From: GCA-2720975 sp964467985
GTDB lineage: Bacteria > Planctomycetota > UBA1135 > GCA-002686595
Direction of reading: 5' to 3'
Assembly (NCBI GenBank): GCA_964467985.1
Contig: CAYXTP010000002.1
Coordinates: 1 to 64,000, forward strand
Length of the DNA: 64,000 bases
Made by a program: the position numbers and the translations under genes. Every line of letters starts with the position of its first letter. The first letter of the stretch is position 1. The notes beneath the pieces are model-generated. The model was not told where the DNA came from and ran no database searches. It saw only the letters and a program-made list of their open reading frames with translations. Below are positions 1 through 9,363 of this stretch, one piece after another.

Positions 1-20
1 TGTTGCGCGGGACCTGCACC

Positions 21-60
21 CACAACGAGACACTACGAGACACAGTGAGACACAATGGGA
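21..60. repeat. Four tandem 10-bp units next to tRNA-Arg
   Basis: Four consecutive 10-bp units with the pattern CACwryGAGA (the last diverged to CACAATGGGA) run head to tail. They lie about 70 bp beyond the 3' end of the tRNA-Arg gene. I see no coding frame that explains the periodicity. It could be a protein-binding array or part of an integration site; the function is unknown. Confidence 0.6.
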
Positions 61-130
61 ATCTCGCTGAGGCAGATGTTGGGAACACGTTAGGAACAAG
101 GCCGCCAATGTGCCCTGAGGTGCCCAGAAG

Positions 131-207
131 TGGCGCGCCCGCCAGGACTTGAACCTGGGACCGCCGGATTAGAAATCCGGTGCTCTATCCAGCTGAGCTA
201 CGGGCGC
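131..207 (-). tRNA. tRNA-Arg (anticodon UCU)
   Basis: The minus strand folds as a full cloverleaf of 77 nt. The acceptor stem is GCGCCCG/CGGGCGC with discriminator G, and CCA is encoded at 131-133. The D arm carries AGCTCAGCTGG, and the T arm carries GGTTCAAGTCC. The anticodon stem CCGGA/TCCGG encloses loop TTTCTAA, giving anticodon TCT, which reads AGA and AGG (Arg). The 3' end faces the window edge and a short tandem repeat. Confidence 0.95.
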
Positions 208-314
208 ACCTGGGGGTGAGCATAGCTTTCTGGGGGGCGCAGGTCGTGGGGGGGGGAGGGGCGAGTGGTGGAATCGAGAGGAGGGACGGGCGAGCGGCGG
301 GTGGCGGCCTTGGG

Positions 315-1883
315 TCAGGGAAGCTGGGAACCGACGAGTAGGGCGAGCAGTTCGTCGAGGTCCAGGATGTTGGGGACGTTGGGGGAGCGGGGGTCGAGCA
401 CGACGCGTTCGATTTGGAGGTTTTGGGCGGCTTGGCGGGCGAGGTGCAGGCGGCCGCCGGGGGTCTCGAGGATTTCGTTGTGAAGGCGTTCGGAGAGGGC
501 TTGGGCTTCGGCGATGGCGAGTTGGCCTTGGGCGAGCAGGTGGTCGCGGGTGGCTTGGGCTTCGGAGTGCAGTTGGCGAGTGGTGGTCAGGGTTTGGTGC
601 TGGAGGGTCTGGAGCTCTTGCTCGTGGGCTAGCCGCTCGACTTGGTTGGATTGGGCGAACTCCTCTTCGAGGGCGCTTTGGGCCTGTTGAAATTCCTGCC
701 GGGCACGGGCGAGGGAGAGCGCGGCTCGGCGGTGATCGATGGCTAGGGGATCGAGGGTGGCCGGGGGGGATGGGCCGGATTGGCCTGTGGGGGTGGCCTT
801 GGCCTGCTGCGCGGGGTCGTTCGCGGGGTGGGCGATGGACTGGGTCAGTTTGTGGGCCTCGCTTAGGATGCGTTGGCCTTCGGCTTCGAGGAGGGCCTCT
901 TGGGTGGCTCCCTCGGTGGCCACTTGTTGGGGGTAGTCCTGGGCCTGGCGGCTGATGGCGTGCAGTTCTCGCTCAAGCGCAATGCGGGCTTGGTCAATCT
1001 GCATGTCCCACTCGGCGGCCAGGGCTTTTTGCTCGGCGGCGACTTCGTGCAGGCTGAATTCGCGTTTCAATTCTTCAGCCTTGCGCGCGGCGAGGGATTG
1101 GTCGGTCAGCCGAGTCTGGGTGGCGAGTTGTTTTTCTTGCAACTTCTGTTCGAAGGAGGAGTCGAAGTAGACCGCGCCGATGACGACCTCGAGCGCCTCG
1201 AGGTGCACCTCGTTCAGGTCGGCGTTGAGCCGAAGCAGGGCGGATTGTTCGGCCAGGGCGCGGGCGTCGCTGTCGGCGAAGTCGTCGGTCGAGAGCTGTC
1301 CGAGTTCTTCGAGCAGCACTCGGCGAGCGATGGCGGTGACGCGCCTGGGATAGTCGTTCTTGAGGCCGGCCTCGACGATGCGCCAGGCCTGTCCGGGTTG
1401 GATGCGGTAGGGGATGCAGACGTTGACCTCGGCCGGCACGCCACCTCGGATGGCGACGGCCAGCATGGGTTCCTGACCGCCGATGTTCTCCCAACCGAAA
1501 TTCACAAACTGTGTACCCGCGGCGACTTCGTGCCAAGTCGAGCGTCCACCCCAGGAGAAGTGCACACCGGACGGCTTGTCTTCAGGAACGATGCCCGCTT
1601 CGTCGCCCCAATTGATCTGCTCCACAGCCAACATGCCGGGCGGGATGCGTTCCATCAGCGACGCTCCTACCAGCCATATGACCGCGGCCAGCGAGACACC
1701 CACAGTGGCCCCGCGCAGGAGCCGGCGCAGAAGTGGCCAGCCTGAGCGAACGCGATCGATGGGGGCGTGACGCCGCAGCTGGCTACCCAGGGTTTTCAAG
1801 GTCCGGGCCAGAAACGTGAGCCCCGAACGCAGGAAGCGGAGCACCGCACTGGGGGGTGCTGCCGGCGATTCGTGATGCGTCAT
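315..1883 (-). CDS. SPFH/band-7 domain membrane protein with long coiled coil (copy A)
   Basis: The protein has 522 residues. A basic N-terminus of about 57 residues precedes one transmembrane helix at about 58-76. A prohibitin-like SPFH/band-7 region follows, starting at ERIPPGMLAVEQ near residue 79 and reaching about 240. A long Ala/Glu/Gln-rich coiled coil covers about 240-480, and the C-terminal tail mentions no catalytic motif. SPFH proteins such as HflK/HflC, prohibitins and flotillins form ring-shaped membrane scaffolds that organise proteases or microdomains; that role here is inferred from the family. The gene starts 11 nt after the stop of a second SPFH gene, so the two are probably co-transcribed and may form a hetero-oligomer like HflKC. 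They form the distal end of a MoxR/VWA cluster. The ATG start is supported by the tight junction. Confidence 0.8.
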   Translation of the reverse strand: MTHHESPAAPPSAVLRFLRSGLTFLARTLKTLGSQLRRHAPIDRVRSGWPLLRRLLRGATVGVSLAAVIWLVGASLMERIPPGMLAVEQINWGDEAGIVPEDKPSGVHFSWGGRSTWHEVAAGTQFVNFGWENIGGQEPMLAVAIRGGVPAEVNVCIPYRIQPGQAWRIVEAGLKNDYPRRVTAIARRVLLEELGQLSTDDFADSDARALAEQSALLRLNADLNEVHLEALEVVIGAVYFDSSFEQKLQEKQLATQTRLTDQSLAARKAEELKREFSLHEVAAEQKALAAEWDMQIDQARIALERELHAISRQAQDYPQQVATEGATQEALLEAEGQRILSEAHKLTQSIAHPANDPAQQAKATPTGQSGPSPPATLDPLAIDHRRAALSLARARQEFQQAQSALEEEFAQSNQVERLAHEQELQTLQHQTLTTTRQLHSEAQATRDHLLAQGQLAIAEAQALSERLHNEILETPGGRLHLARQAAQNLQIERVVLDPRSPNVPNILDLDELLALLVGSQLP

Positions 1884-1894
1884 GACGGTGGTGC

Positions 1895-3232
1895 CTAAAA
1901 CGAGCTGGGCTGCACGAGCTCGGGAGTTTCGGGGATACGGGATGGGGCAATCTCAATGGAGATCCCCGTCAATTTTTCCACCAAGGCGGCACGCACGGCG
2001 AGCACACCGTCGGTCACGAAGGCCTCGGTCTGAGCTCGAAAGGCCTGGGCGTCCAGTTGGGCCACTTCACGCAGGACGCGAGCCTCGCGCTGCAGGCTCT
2101 CCAGCTGTAGTTGTGCTTCGAGCAGAGTCGTGAGGCGGGTTGCCTCGGCCGCGCCTTGGGCTCGGGCGGCTTCTCGCTCAGCATCGGCCAGGGCTCGACG
2201 CCGCTGGGCCTGTTGCACAGCCTGGTGCAATTCCAATTCGTCGCGGCGTTGAGTGAGCTCCGATTCCTGCTGGGCGCGCAATTGTTGTGTTGCGTCGCGC
2301 AGTGCCGTTGTGGCGCGGACCACGGCCTCACGCTGGGCCCGCGCCTGGGCCTTGACCTTGTCCAAGGCCAAGTGGGCAGCCTGGAGTCGGTCGGAGCTCA
2401 AGCGGTCGGCCTTGTAGCGCGCCAATTCCTCATCCCGTCGAGCTTTCTGAATGGCCGAACCCAGGGTCTCCCGCATGCGTTCCAGCTCCAGCGCCTTCTG
2501 ACCGCGTACGTGCTCCAAGATCGCAGCGCGCCCTGCCAGCATCTGAGTTCGTTCGACGTTGATCTTGAACACGTCCTGATCGGCGACCTCCCGACGGCGA
2601 ATGGTCTGTTCGTACTTGACGGAGAACTTGGGTTTGGAGACGGACAGCTCAAGCACACGCAGGCCATGGCGTTCCAGGCTGAGTGCGAGGTCTTGCTTGG
2701 CGGCCAGGGTGGCCGCCTGTTTGGCGTCGGGCAGAACCACCTCGGACGGGGTCAGACGTCCGAACGCTGCGCGTAGCGCACCGCGCGCATAGGCATCCAC
2801 GATTCCCCGCGTGAAACCGTCTCGAGGTCCGGAGTCCAACAGCGCGTTCGTGCCCGACCCAGAAGCCAGGGCGTACAGCACCTCAACCCGTTCAAAGGAA
2901 AAGCAGGTGCCCTCCCGGCCACGCACCACCAGCACCGGGACGTGATTGGCATCCTGGCGCGTGTCGCCGGCCATGATGTACTCCACGGGGCGACGATCGA
3001 GAATGAAGACCTCCTGGAACCAGGGGATGAAGGTCTGCATGCCGGGGCGCTCGACGTCCTCTAGTTCGTGGCCCACATGATCGGCGAACACGGCGACCTG
3101 GTAGTCGTGGACCGTGGCCCAGCCACCGTCTTGTGCCACATGTCGCAGACTGAAGTAGACGCTCAGAAACGCCGTGGCCAGGGCTACGGTGAGTTCGAGC
3201 ACAACGGCGCCGCGCAAAGCGGTTGTGTGCAT
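1895..3232 (-). CDS. SPFH/band-7 domain membrane protein with coiled coil (copy B)
   Basis: The protein has 445 residues. An N-terminal membrane helix lies at about residues 8-26 and acts as an uncleaved anchor. An SPFH/prohibitin-like region (about 40-220) contains RPGMQTFIPWFQEVFILDRR, typical of the HflK/C family start. A charged coiled coil of about 220-415 is rich in Arg, Ala, Gln and Glu. The C-terminal tail is Pro-rich. It is only distantly similar to the neighbouring copy A, so this is an old paralogous pair rather than a recent duplication. Its partner begins 11 nt downstream. The upstream neighbour, 108 nt away, is a 1308-residue secreted protein. A scaffold or quality-control role at the membrane is inferred; no protease domain is present in the pair or next to it. 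Confidence 0.78.
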   Translation of the reverse strand: MHTTALRGAVVLELTVALATAFLSVYFSLRHVAQDGGWATVHDYQVAVFADHVGHELEDVERPGMQTFIPWFQEVFILDRRPVEYIMAGDTRQDANHVPVLVVRGREGTCFSFERVEVLYALASGSGTNALLDSGPRDGFTRGIVDAYARGALRAAFGRLTPSEVVLPDAKQAATLAAKQDLALSLERHGLRVLELSVSKPKFSVKYEQTIRRREVADQDVFKINVERTQMLAGRAAILEHVRGQKALELERMRETLGSAIQKARRDEELARYKADRLSSDRLQAAHLALDKVKAQARAQREAVVRATTALRDATQQLRAQQESELTQRRDELELHQAVQQAQRRRALADAEREAARAQGAAEATRLTTLLEAQLQLESLQREARVLREVAQLDAQAFRAQTEAFVTDGVLAVRAALVEKLTGISIEIAPSRIPETPELVQPSSF

Positions 3233-3340
3233 GGTGCTGGGGGAGGCAGGAGGATCTAGCGCGCTGCCCCGGGAGTCGGGTCAGCGCACGGATCACATTC
3301 CAACCCGCACACCCAGCGCGGGTTCCGTCTCAATTCGAAC

Positions 3341-6300
3341 TCAGGTGGCGCGTTGGACCCAGGTCCTGGCAATCGTGCCGAGGTCGGGGGTCGTTCCGCG
3401 GGACTGACCGAAGAAGTGCTGCTCGATGGTCGTGATCTCGCCTTGCAGCTCGCGCCTGGAATCTGGAGTCAGGCCGTTGGTGGATTCGATGCGCCGCAAC
3501 AGGCCGATGACGGTAAAGGGAGACAGGGGCTCGGGCACGCTGAAGCGCGCCTCACCCGGGCCGCGGGCTGCCGCGCGCAGGGCGGAGCGGATGCCGAAGA
3601 AAAGGGCCAGGGCCACAGCCGATCCGATGGTCCAGGTCCAGAACCCGGGGCCGTCCACCTCGCCGTAGCGGGCTTCCAAGGAGATCGTCTGGCCCACGGA
3701 GGCCAGGTCGGCGTCCACGTAACGTTGGTAGGTCAACTCGACCTCCTCGCTGGGCAGGTGGGTCGAGGCGAAGGCGAAGGAGTCCGGCAGTTCAGCCAAT
3801 CCTTCGCTCGCCTTCATTTCCACCATCCACGTGCGGTCGCTGATGATCATGGGGGCCGTGCTGTCCGCATCGAACTTGGAGATCGCGTTGCCTTGGTCGT
3901 CTGTGGAAACGACCTCGAAGCCTTCCGGAGTCAGGTCCACGAGGGAGCCCAGTTCGGGCAGTAAGCCCCGGGCACTGGCTTGGATCTCGAGCAGCAGCTT
4001 GCCGTCGGCGGCTTCGCGTTCGTCGAGCGTCTGGGTCAACTTCAGTTGCTCGAAGGGGCGGGCGTCCACCTGTCCCGATCCGCAATCGATGGCGACGGGG
4101 GCGGATTCGATGGGCAGCAGGGCGTAACCCACGGAGTCCATGAAGTCCAAGTCCAAGCGCAACGAGGGGATGCGGTCCACCTCCGGCCCGCGCGCCTTGA
4201 GCAGGATGTAAGCGTAAGGCGTGAGGCGCCAGCCGTATTCGGCCGTGGCCCGCGAGTGCGTATCGGGGTGATTGAAGGTGATCGACTGGACTTCGAAGTG
4301 CTCGGTCAGCACGTCGTGCGTGAACTCTTCAAATTTATCGCGATAGTCTTCGGTGGGGCGGCCGTAGTTGAACGCGTTGACCGTGGCATTCTGGTTCACC
4401 AAGTATTTGCCGAAGCCTCCGGATTCACGCTCGATGGCGCCCGTGTGACGCAGGTTCACGAACAATCCGAACTGGTCGCTGTTGCCCACATGGGAGTTGC
4501 CATCCACGGACACCTCGAGCTGAATCTCGCTCACCAGATCCTTGTAGTAGGCCAGGATTCCGTGGGCTTGGCGAGTCCGCTCGGTCTCACCGGCGATTTC
4601 CAGGCCCGAGCGCAGGTAGCTGTACTTGACGGCCGGGTTGACCGAGCTGATGCGCGTGAAGAGCGCGTTGGCAAAGCGATCCATGTGGCGCGTGGCGGCT
4701 TCGCCGGGTAGGGCCAGGATGGCCGCGCGAATCAGGGCGAACTGCTCTTGGCGCGGTTGCTTGTAGCTGTCAATGGCTTGCAGGTCCGAGGCGCCTAGGC
4801 TGGCGTAGAACCAAGTCTCGTAGAGGTTGTTGGCTTCCTCGTCTTGGGCGAGACCAGGCAAGGCCTGGGCGTAGAGTTTTGCGGCGTGGGCAAAACCCTG
4901 CAGGGCCTCTTCGCGGTTGCCGACGAACTCGCTGCTCTTCGCGACTTCCTGGCGGAAGTTGTTCTCGTCGTGGGCGACCGAGGCCATGGCCAAGCTCAGG
5001 GCCCAGTCATCGGGATGGCTGTCCATGGATCGCTGCGCGACCCCGGCTGCCGTCTCGTAGCCGCGCAGGATTTCCTGCTCGATGTCCTTCTGGCGGCGCT
5101 TGGTCTTACTGGCCTCCTGGACCGCAGGGCGCCGCCAGACGCCGACCAGGTTCTTGCGCATCTCCTGAACCAGGGCGGCGACGGTGCGTGGGGCCAGGTC
5201 GTCGAGCGCGCCAAAGACTCCCTCGATGGTCTCGGTGCGGTAGACCTCGGCGCTGGAGTGGGCGTTGGTGAAGGCGGTGGCCACCAATTCTTCATCCACG
5301 CTCTTGAGGGGCAGGGCATTGATGCGCTTGACCCACTTGGCCAGGTCCTTGAGGTTGCGCTCCTGCTTGGAGCGTGTGAGCGGAATGCCGCCCGCGACCT
5401 GGCTGAACCCAAACACGAACATGTACTCATTCGTGTTGCTGTTGCGCACGTTGGGATTGTGATTCCGAATCCAAACGCGCAGGAACTCTTCCACCAGCGC
5501 TTCAGCCTGCTCGGGGTGAGTCAATGCAAGGCGTTCGATGTAAGGGAAGGCCTCTTCCTCGGCCTGCACCTTGAGTAGCAACTGCGCCGTAAGCATCTCG
5601 AACTTCGGGCGTAGGCCGGGCGCGATCAACTCCATCCACTCGGCACTGGGACGCATGTCCAGCATGTCGTTGGCGGGGATCGGAGTGGGGGCGTTGCGGT
5701 TGAACGACTGGTTGACGCCAGAATTCACATAGAAGATGTTGCCGTAGGCATCGATCTGCATGACCTGGCCACGGGAAACCGTCGTGTCGAAGCTGTACGT
5801 GCAGGTCGCTTCCTGCAACCAGTTGTTAGCCAGTAGATTGAGCGTGTCGCTCCACTCGCGGGCGCGTTCCGGAGCGGCTGCGAGAAGCGCTTCGGCAGCG
5901 GTTGTCTGCAGTTCCAAGTTGGTCTGACGCAGGGTCAGTACGCGCGCCTGGTCAAAGAGGCCCTTGGACGTCGCTGCACCAATCAGGGACAGTAGCTCGA
6001 CTCCGCGCTCCGGGCGCGTCGTGAAACTCTCGGTGAGCCACGTCTGGCCCAAGGTGTCGTGCACCTTGGGGGCCAACTCCACGGCGCGCTTGAGCGCTTC
6101 CTGCTTGGTGTCGTCTTCGACCTCGCCCGGAGCCAGGGCACTCATCGTGGCCTGCCAGGCGGCATTCAAGTCGCTGTCCTGCCTATCCTTTTGGAATTGG
6201 GCCAGGTGATGTCGCGCGAGCAGGTTCAGCACGGGTCGATCGTCTGCGGCCTGGGCATCGGCCAGGGAGGGTAGGAATTCTCCCGCTTCCACATAGAAAC

Positions 6301-7267
6301 GACCTTCGAGCAGCACGTGTGCCAGCTCATCGTTGCTGAGCGGGAACCCGGGCCCGTTCACGGCTGGCCGCAGGACGCCCAGGCAGCTGTCGATGAGCAC
6401 GCCCTCGTCCACCGTTGTGCGCAGCAGCGTTCCCAGTCCCTTGATTTCCTTGCGTTCCACCTGACCCGGGGCGGCAGCAATCAACTCGACCAGGTTCCGG
6501 GCATCGAAGAAGTTTTTCTCCGCGTAGGGGGCGAAGGTGCCGCTGACCCGCACGGGGCCCTTGACGAGCGAGGCGATCAGGTGCGCGTAGGCACCCTTGC
6601 CCTCGCCTTCAGTGAGGGAGGCGAGGTAGGTCCGCACTGCACCCCACTCACCCAAGGTGACCTGCCGCTGAAACAGAGCCAGCTCGAACTCGAGTTGGGC
6701 TTCCTCGAACGTCTCGGCGGCGTCCTCGGCTTCCTTGTCGGCCTTCTTCTGGGCAGCCTTTCGGACCTTTTCAGCCTCTTTTTGAGCATCCTTCAAGGCC
6801 TTCGCCGCTTCCTCCTCGTCCATGCCTTCGGTGTCCACGACGACAGGCATGAGTTCGATGGTGGACGCCTCGGCGACCGGCTCAGGGGCCTGCGGTGCTT
6901 CTGCAGCCCAGGCGTTGAGGGCTGAGGAGGGCCGACGGTCGAAGTCAATCTTCTTGATCTTCTTCAGTCGATCCGTCTCCTTTTCGGGCTTGTCCTGCTT
7001 TGTGTCGTCGGGCTCGTCGACCACCAGGCCTTCGATGGCTGCGGGGTCAAGGGTCTCGCCAGAGACAATCTTGGTCATGACCGGCCTAGCCGGGCTGATC
7101 AAGCGCGTGACGGGCAGGGAGCGCGTGGTTGTTTGGGCCGAGGCGAGCGCGCTACCCAGGGCAGCTAGGACACAGGTCAGTCCGCTGATCTTGATGCGGC
7201 GGCCAAGTAGCGAGCCAACTCGGGGCGGGGACGAATCGACCACGGGGCGAGAAGTGGGGTTCAGCAT
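3341..7267 (-). CDS. Very large secreted or membrane-anchored protein of unknown function
   Basis: The protein has 1308 residues. A long basic n-region is followed by a hydrophobic stretch ending ALASAQ near residue 45, which reads as a signal peptide. A Lys/Glu/Ala coiled coil follows at about 150-200. The large middle part (about 200-950) is alpha-helical in composition and looks like degenerate TPR-type repeats (LALTHPEQAEALVEEFLR and similar). The region of about 950-1200 is richer in beta-type sequence. A single transmembrane helix lies near 1211-1230, followed by a cytoplasmic tail of about 75 residues. This makes a mostly periplasmic protein with a C-terminal anchor. I do not recognise a named family. 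It lies between the TPR-like gene of a MoxR/VWA cluster and two SPFH genes, all on one strand, which suggests a shared membrane complex. That link is inference. Confidence 0.8.
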   Translation of the reverse strand: MLNPTSRPVVDSSPPRVGSLLGRRIKISGLTCVLAALGSALASAQTTTRSLPVTRLISPARPVMTKIVSGETLDPAAIEGLVVDEPDDTKQDKPEKETDRLKKIKKIDFDRRPSSALNAWAAEAPQAPEPVAEASTIELMPVVVDTEGMDEEEAAKALKDAQKEAEKVRKAAQKKADKEAEDAAETFEEAQLEFELALFQRQVTLGEWGAVRTYLASLTEGEGKGAYAHLIASLVKGPVRVSGTFAPYAEKNFFDARNLVELIAAAPGQVERKEIKGLGTLLRTTVDEGVLIDSCLGVLRPAVNGPGFPLSNDELAHVLLEGRFYVEAGEFLPSLADAQAADDRPVLNLLARHHLAQFQKDRQDSDLNAAWQATMSALAPGEVEDDTKQEALKRAVELAPKVHDTLGQTWLTESFTTRPERGVELLSLIGAATSKGLFDQARVLTLRQTNLELQTTAAEALLAAAPERAREWSDTLNLLANNWLQEATCTYSFDTTVSRGQVMQIDAYGNIFYVNSGVNQSFNRNAPTPIPANDMLDMRPSAEWMELIAPGLRPKFEMLTAQLLLKVQAEEEAFPYIERLALTHPEQAEALVEEFLRVWIRNHNPNVRNSNTNEYMFVFGFSQVAGGIPLTRSKQERNLKDLAKWVKRINALPLKSVDEELVATAFTNAHSSAEVYRTETIEGVFGALDDLAPRTVAALVQEMRKNLVGVWRRPAVQEASKTKRRQKDIEQEILRGYETAAGVAQRSMDSHPDDWALSLAMASVAHDENNFRQEVAKSSEFVGNREEALQGFAHAAKLYAQALPGLAQDEEANNLYETWFYASLGASDLQAIDSYKQPRQEQFALIRAAILALPGEAATRHMDRFANALFTRISSVNPAVKYSYLRSGLEIAGETERTRQAHGILAYYKDLVSEIQLEVSVDGNSHVGNSDQFGLFVNLRHTGAIERESGGFGKYLVNQNATVNAFNYGRPTEDYRDKFEEFTHDVLTEHFEVQSITFNHPDTHSRATAEYGWRLTPYAYILLKARGPEVDRIPSLRLDLDFMDSVGYALLPIESAPVAIDCGSGQVDARPFEQLKLTQTLDEREAADGKLLLEIQASARGLLPELGSLVDLTPEGFEVVSTDDQGNAISKFDADSTAPMIISDRTWMVEMKASEGLAELPDSFAFASTHLPSEEVELTYQRYVDADLASVGQTISLEARYGEVDGPGFWTWTIGSAVALALFFGIRSALRAAARGPGEARFSVPEPLSPFTVIGLLRRIESTNGLTPDSRRELQGEITTIEQHFFGQSRGTTPDLGTIARTWVQRAT

Positions 7268-7534
7268 GGAAGAGCTAACCGGAAGCAGCGCGGAAGTGAC
7301 AAGGGGAGTGGGGAATGACCGAACCCCCGCACAGCGGCCAGGCCGCCCCGCGAGGGCTCGTAGCTCCGAGGCCTGAATACCTCGAACTAGACGATTGCCA
7401 TGTGCTTGGCGAACAACTCAGGAACCTGAGCCGTCAGGCGGCGGACCGGAGGAAGCACCGCGTGCATCCTGGGGTTTCTGTCCGTTGCCTTTGCCCTTTC
7501 CTCGGCCGCGACCGCGACCGCTACCACAGCCTTC

Positions 7535-8173
7535 TCATTGGCTGGGCAGGGGCAAGCCCTGCAGTTCGGAGAGATCCATGCGCGCCAAGCGAATGGCGGA
7601 CTCCAGATCTTCCTGTGTTTTGAGCAGGTCGGCCGAGGCCGCCTGGGCATTTTCAGCTTGGCTAGCCAGCAGCTTGAAGGTCTGGCGTGCACTGTCGATG
7701 TGCGGCTCCCAGTCTTCGCGGGCGGCACCTTCCAAACGCAGCAACCAGGTCAGGTAATATTGACTGGTGGCAAAGGTGCGCTGCGTGTCCGCCAGCAGGG
7801 CGGGGTCCGCGTCGGGATCCGCGAGCATCTCACCCACCAAGCTGGCCAGGGATGCGTTGGCGTCCGGCAGCTTGGAGATGTTCAGCTGGGCCTTGGCGCG
7901 TTCCAGCTTGAGTCGACGCACATCTTGTGCGGGCTCGCTCGGCAAGAGGTCGAGGGCCTGGGCATAATCGGCCTCGGCGTCAAACCACTCGCCACGGGCG
8001 GCGGTCTCACCCTCATCAGCCGTCAGGCGCAGGGCCTCGGCGACGTGCGCGTCGGCGCTTGCGATCAGGGCGGCGGCATCGTCCATGCGCAGGTGATCTT
8101 GGCCCGGGCCCATGTGGTAGGCGTAGGCGGCGACCGGCAGGGTCAACCAAGTTGCGATCAAGAGTCGTTTCAT
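7535..8173 (-). CDS. Secreted TPR-like protein of the MoxR/VWA cluster
   Basis: The protein has 212 residues. The N-terminus MKRLLIATWLTLPVAAYAYH is a clean signal peptide. The mature part is helical, with TPR-like segments such as AEADYAQALDLLPSEPAQDVRRLKLERAK. It sits where Bat-type clusters usually carry a TPR gene (BatC/BatE-like), downstream of two VWA genes. The TGA stop is odd: the same frame stays open for another 38 codons, to 7418, and encodes a Gly/Arg/Lys-rich, then Pro/Ser-rich tail. Low-complexity tails are common on TPR proteins of such clusters. The TGA may therefore be a nonsense mutation, a sequencing error or chance. Confidence 0.75.
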   Translation of the reverse strand: MKRLLIATWLTLPVAAYAYHMGPGQDHLRMDDAAALIASADAHVAEALRLTADEGETAARGEWFDAEADYAQALDLLPSEPAQDVRRLKLERAKAQLNISKLPDANASLASLVGEMLADPDADPALLADTQRTFATSQYYLTWLLRLEGAAREDWEPHIDSARQTFKLLASQAENAQAASADLLKTQEDLESAIRLARMDLSELQGLPLPSQ

Positions 8174-8340
8174 GACAATCGGTCCAGGGGAAGAGGTGGG
8201 GTCGGGCTAGAGTCGCTCGACTATGCAAGGCTGCAAATTGTCCCTGAGAAGCGGGGAAGAGGGGAGTAAAAACTGCGCTCGGGAGCTCCCGATTGCGGGA
8301 ATCGGCCTCGCGAGGGCCGTCGGGCGCGGTGAAATGTGGC

Positions 8341-9363
8341 TCATTGGCGCTTTCCTGGCCTCCACCGTGTTCCGAATGCCTGCAAGAGCAGCGGCAAGAG
8401 AGCCAGCCAGGCTGCGCCCAATCCCGCTGCGGCCAAGGCGTACTCGCGCAGGCTGAGTTGTTCGAGTGGGCCGTCGGCCGAACTCTGCGTCAGGTCGCGA
8501 ATCAGAATCGAACTGAGGTGCTTGGTGTTGCCGTTGTGGAAGGAGCCGCCCAGGCGCGCGGCGATCTGGCGCAGGGTGGAAACGTCCTGCCGCGACTGTG
8601 CTCCGTCGATGAAGGTGCCCGCGCGCGGATCGCCCACTCCAACCACGAGCACGGATTCGATGGCTGGGGGCATGACGGGCATGCCCTGGGCCGGAACCGT
8701 GTCCCCGTCGCTGACCAAAATCAGCGTGGTGCTTTTCGGCTCCCACTTCTTGGCGAGATCCGCGGCCGCTTGCAGTCCATCAAACAACTTGGTCTTGCCC
8801 GCCTGGAAGGCGAAGTGCAGTGGCAGGTCGCCCAGGATGTTGCGTACGACCTCCACATCTCGGGTGCGCTCCACAACGGGTTTGGCGCCGTTGTAAACCG
8901 CCATGACGGTGAAGCGGTAGACCTCCAGCGGCACGCGACGCAAGAAGGAATCCAGCACATCCCTCGCTCGGTGCATGCGGCTCAGGTGTTTGGTCGGGCC
9001 CGCATCTTCCAAGCGCATGCTGGGCGAGACGTCCAGCACGAGCAGCACGTTCTTGTCGGCTTTGTCGACACCAAAAGCGCCACCGGCACCGCTATGCACT
9101 TTGGGGATGATCATCCACAGGGTGAGCAGGCCCCAGGTCAAGGCTCCCGCGGCAAGTGCGCGCAGCAAGGGCACCATGCGCACCCACGCGGCGGGTCGCG
9201 CCTGGGGTCCGAAAGCGAGGTGCGCAATCGGCCGCAGTCGGCGGAGATGCAGGAGTTCCGCGGCTAGGACAACGGCCATGATGCTCGCGGCGGCGACCAG
9301 CGGCGGTCCGCTGTCCAGCTCCAAACCCGTGCTCAAGCGCTCTCGCACGATGCTGCCTACCAC
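8341..9363 (-). CDS. VWA-domain membrane protein (BatB-like)
   Basis: The protein has 340 residues. N-terminal membrane segments lie at about 20-38 and 64-86. A von Willebrand factor A domain follows from about residue 104. Its metal-ion-dependent adhesion site reads DVSPSM at 111-116, and a second strand has LILVSDGD. A C-terminal membrane helix (about 312-331) closes the protein. This TM-VWA-TM layout is typical of BatA/BatB proteins, which work with MoxR ATPases and DUF58 proteins. Its ATG overlaps the end of the preceding VWA gene by 7 nt, so translation is probably coupled. The exact function of Bat proteins is not settled; roles in oxygen tolerance and envelope stress have been proposed. 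Confidence 0.88.
   Translation of the reverse strand: MVGSIVRERLSTGLELDSGPPLVAAASIMAVVLAAELLHLRRLRPIAHLAFGPQARPAAWVRMVPLLRALAAGALTWGLLTLWMIIPKVHSGAGGAFGVDKADKNVLLVLDVSPSMRLEDAGPTKHLSRMHRARDVLDSFLRRVPLEVYRFTVMAVYNGAKPVVERTRDVEVVRNILGDLPLHFAFQAGKTKLFDGLQAAADLAKKWEPKSTTLILVSDGDTVPAQGMPVMPPAIESVLVVGVGDPRAGTFIDGAQSRQDVSTLRQIAARLGGSFHNGNTKHLSSILIRDLTQSSADGPLEQLSLREYALAAAGLGAAWLALLPLLLQAFGTRWRPGKRQ

Noticed and set aside
1..172. Open frame through the window start and into tRNA-Arg on the plus strand
   Set aside because: The translation has no recognisable motif and runs through the tRNA gene; it is probably non-coding.
873..1745. Long antisense frames opposite the SPFH gene and similar frames opposite other GC-rich genes
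   Set aside because: Such frames arise from the high third-position GC of the real genes; they lack domains and starts with ribosome sites.
7418..7537. TGA at the end of the TPR-like gene as selenocysteine or recoded codon
   Set aside because: The downstream tail is low-complexity, no SECIS-like hairpin was recognised, and a plain stop or mutation is simpler. It is kept only as a low-interest observation.
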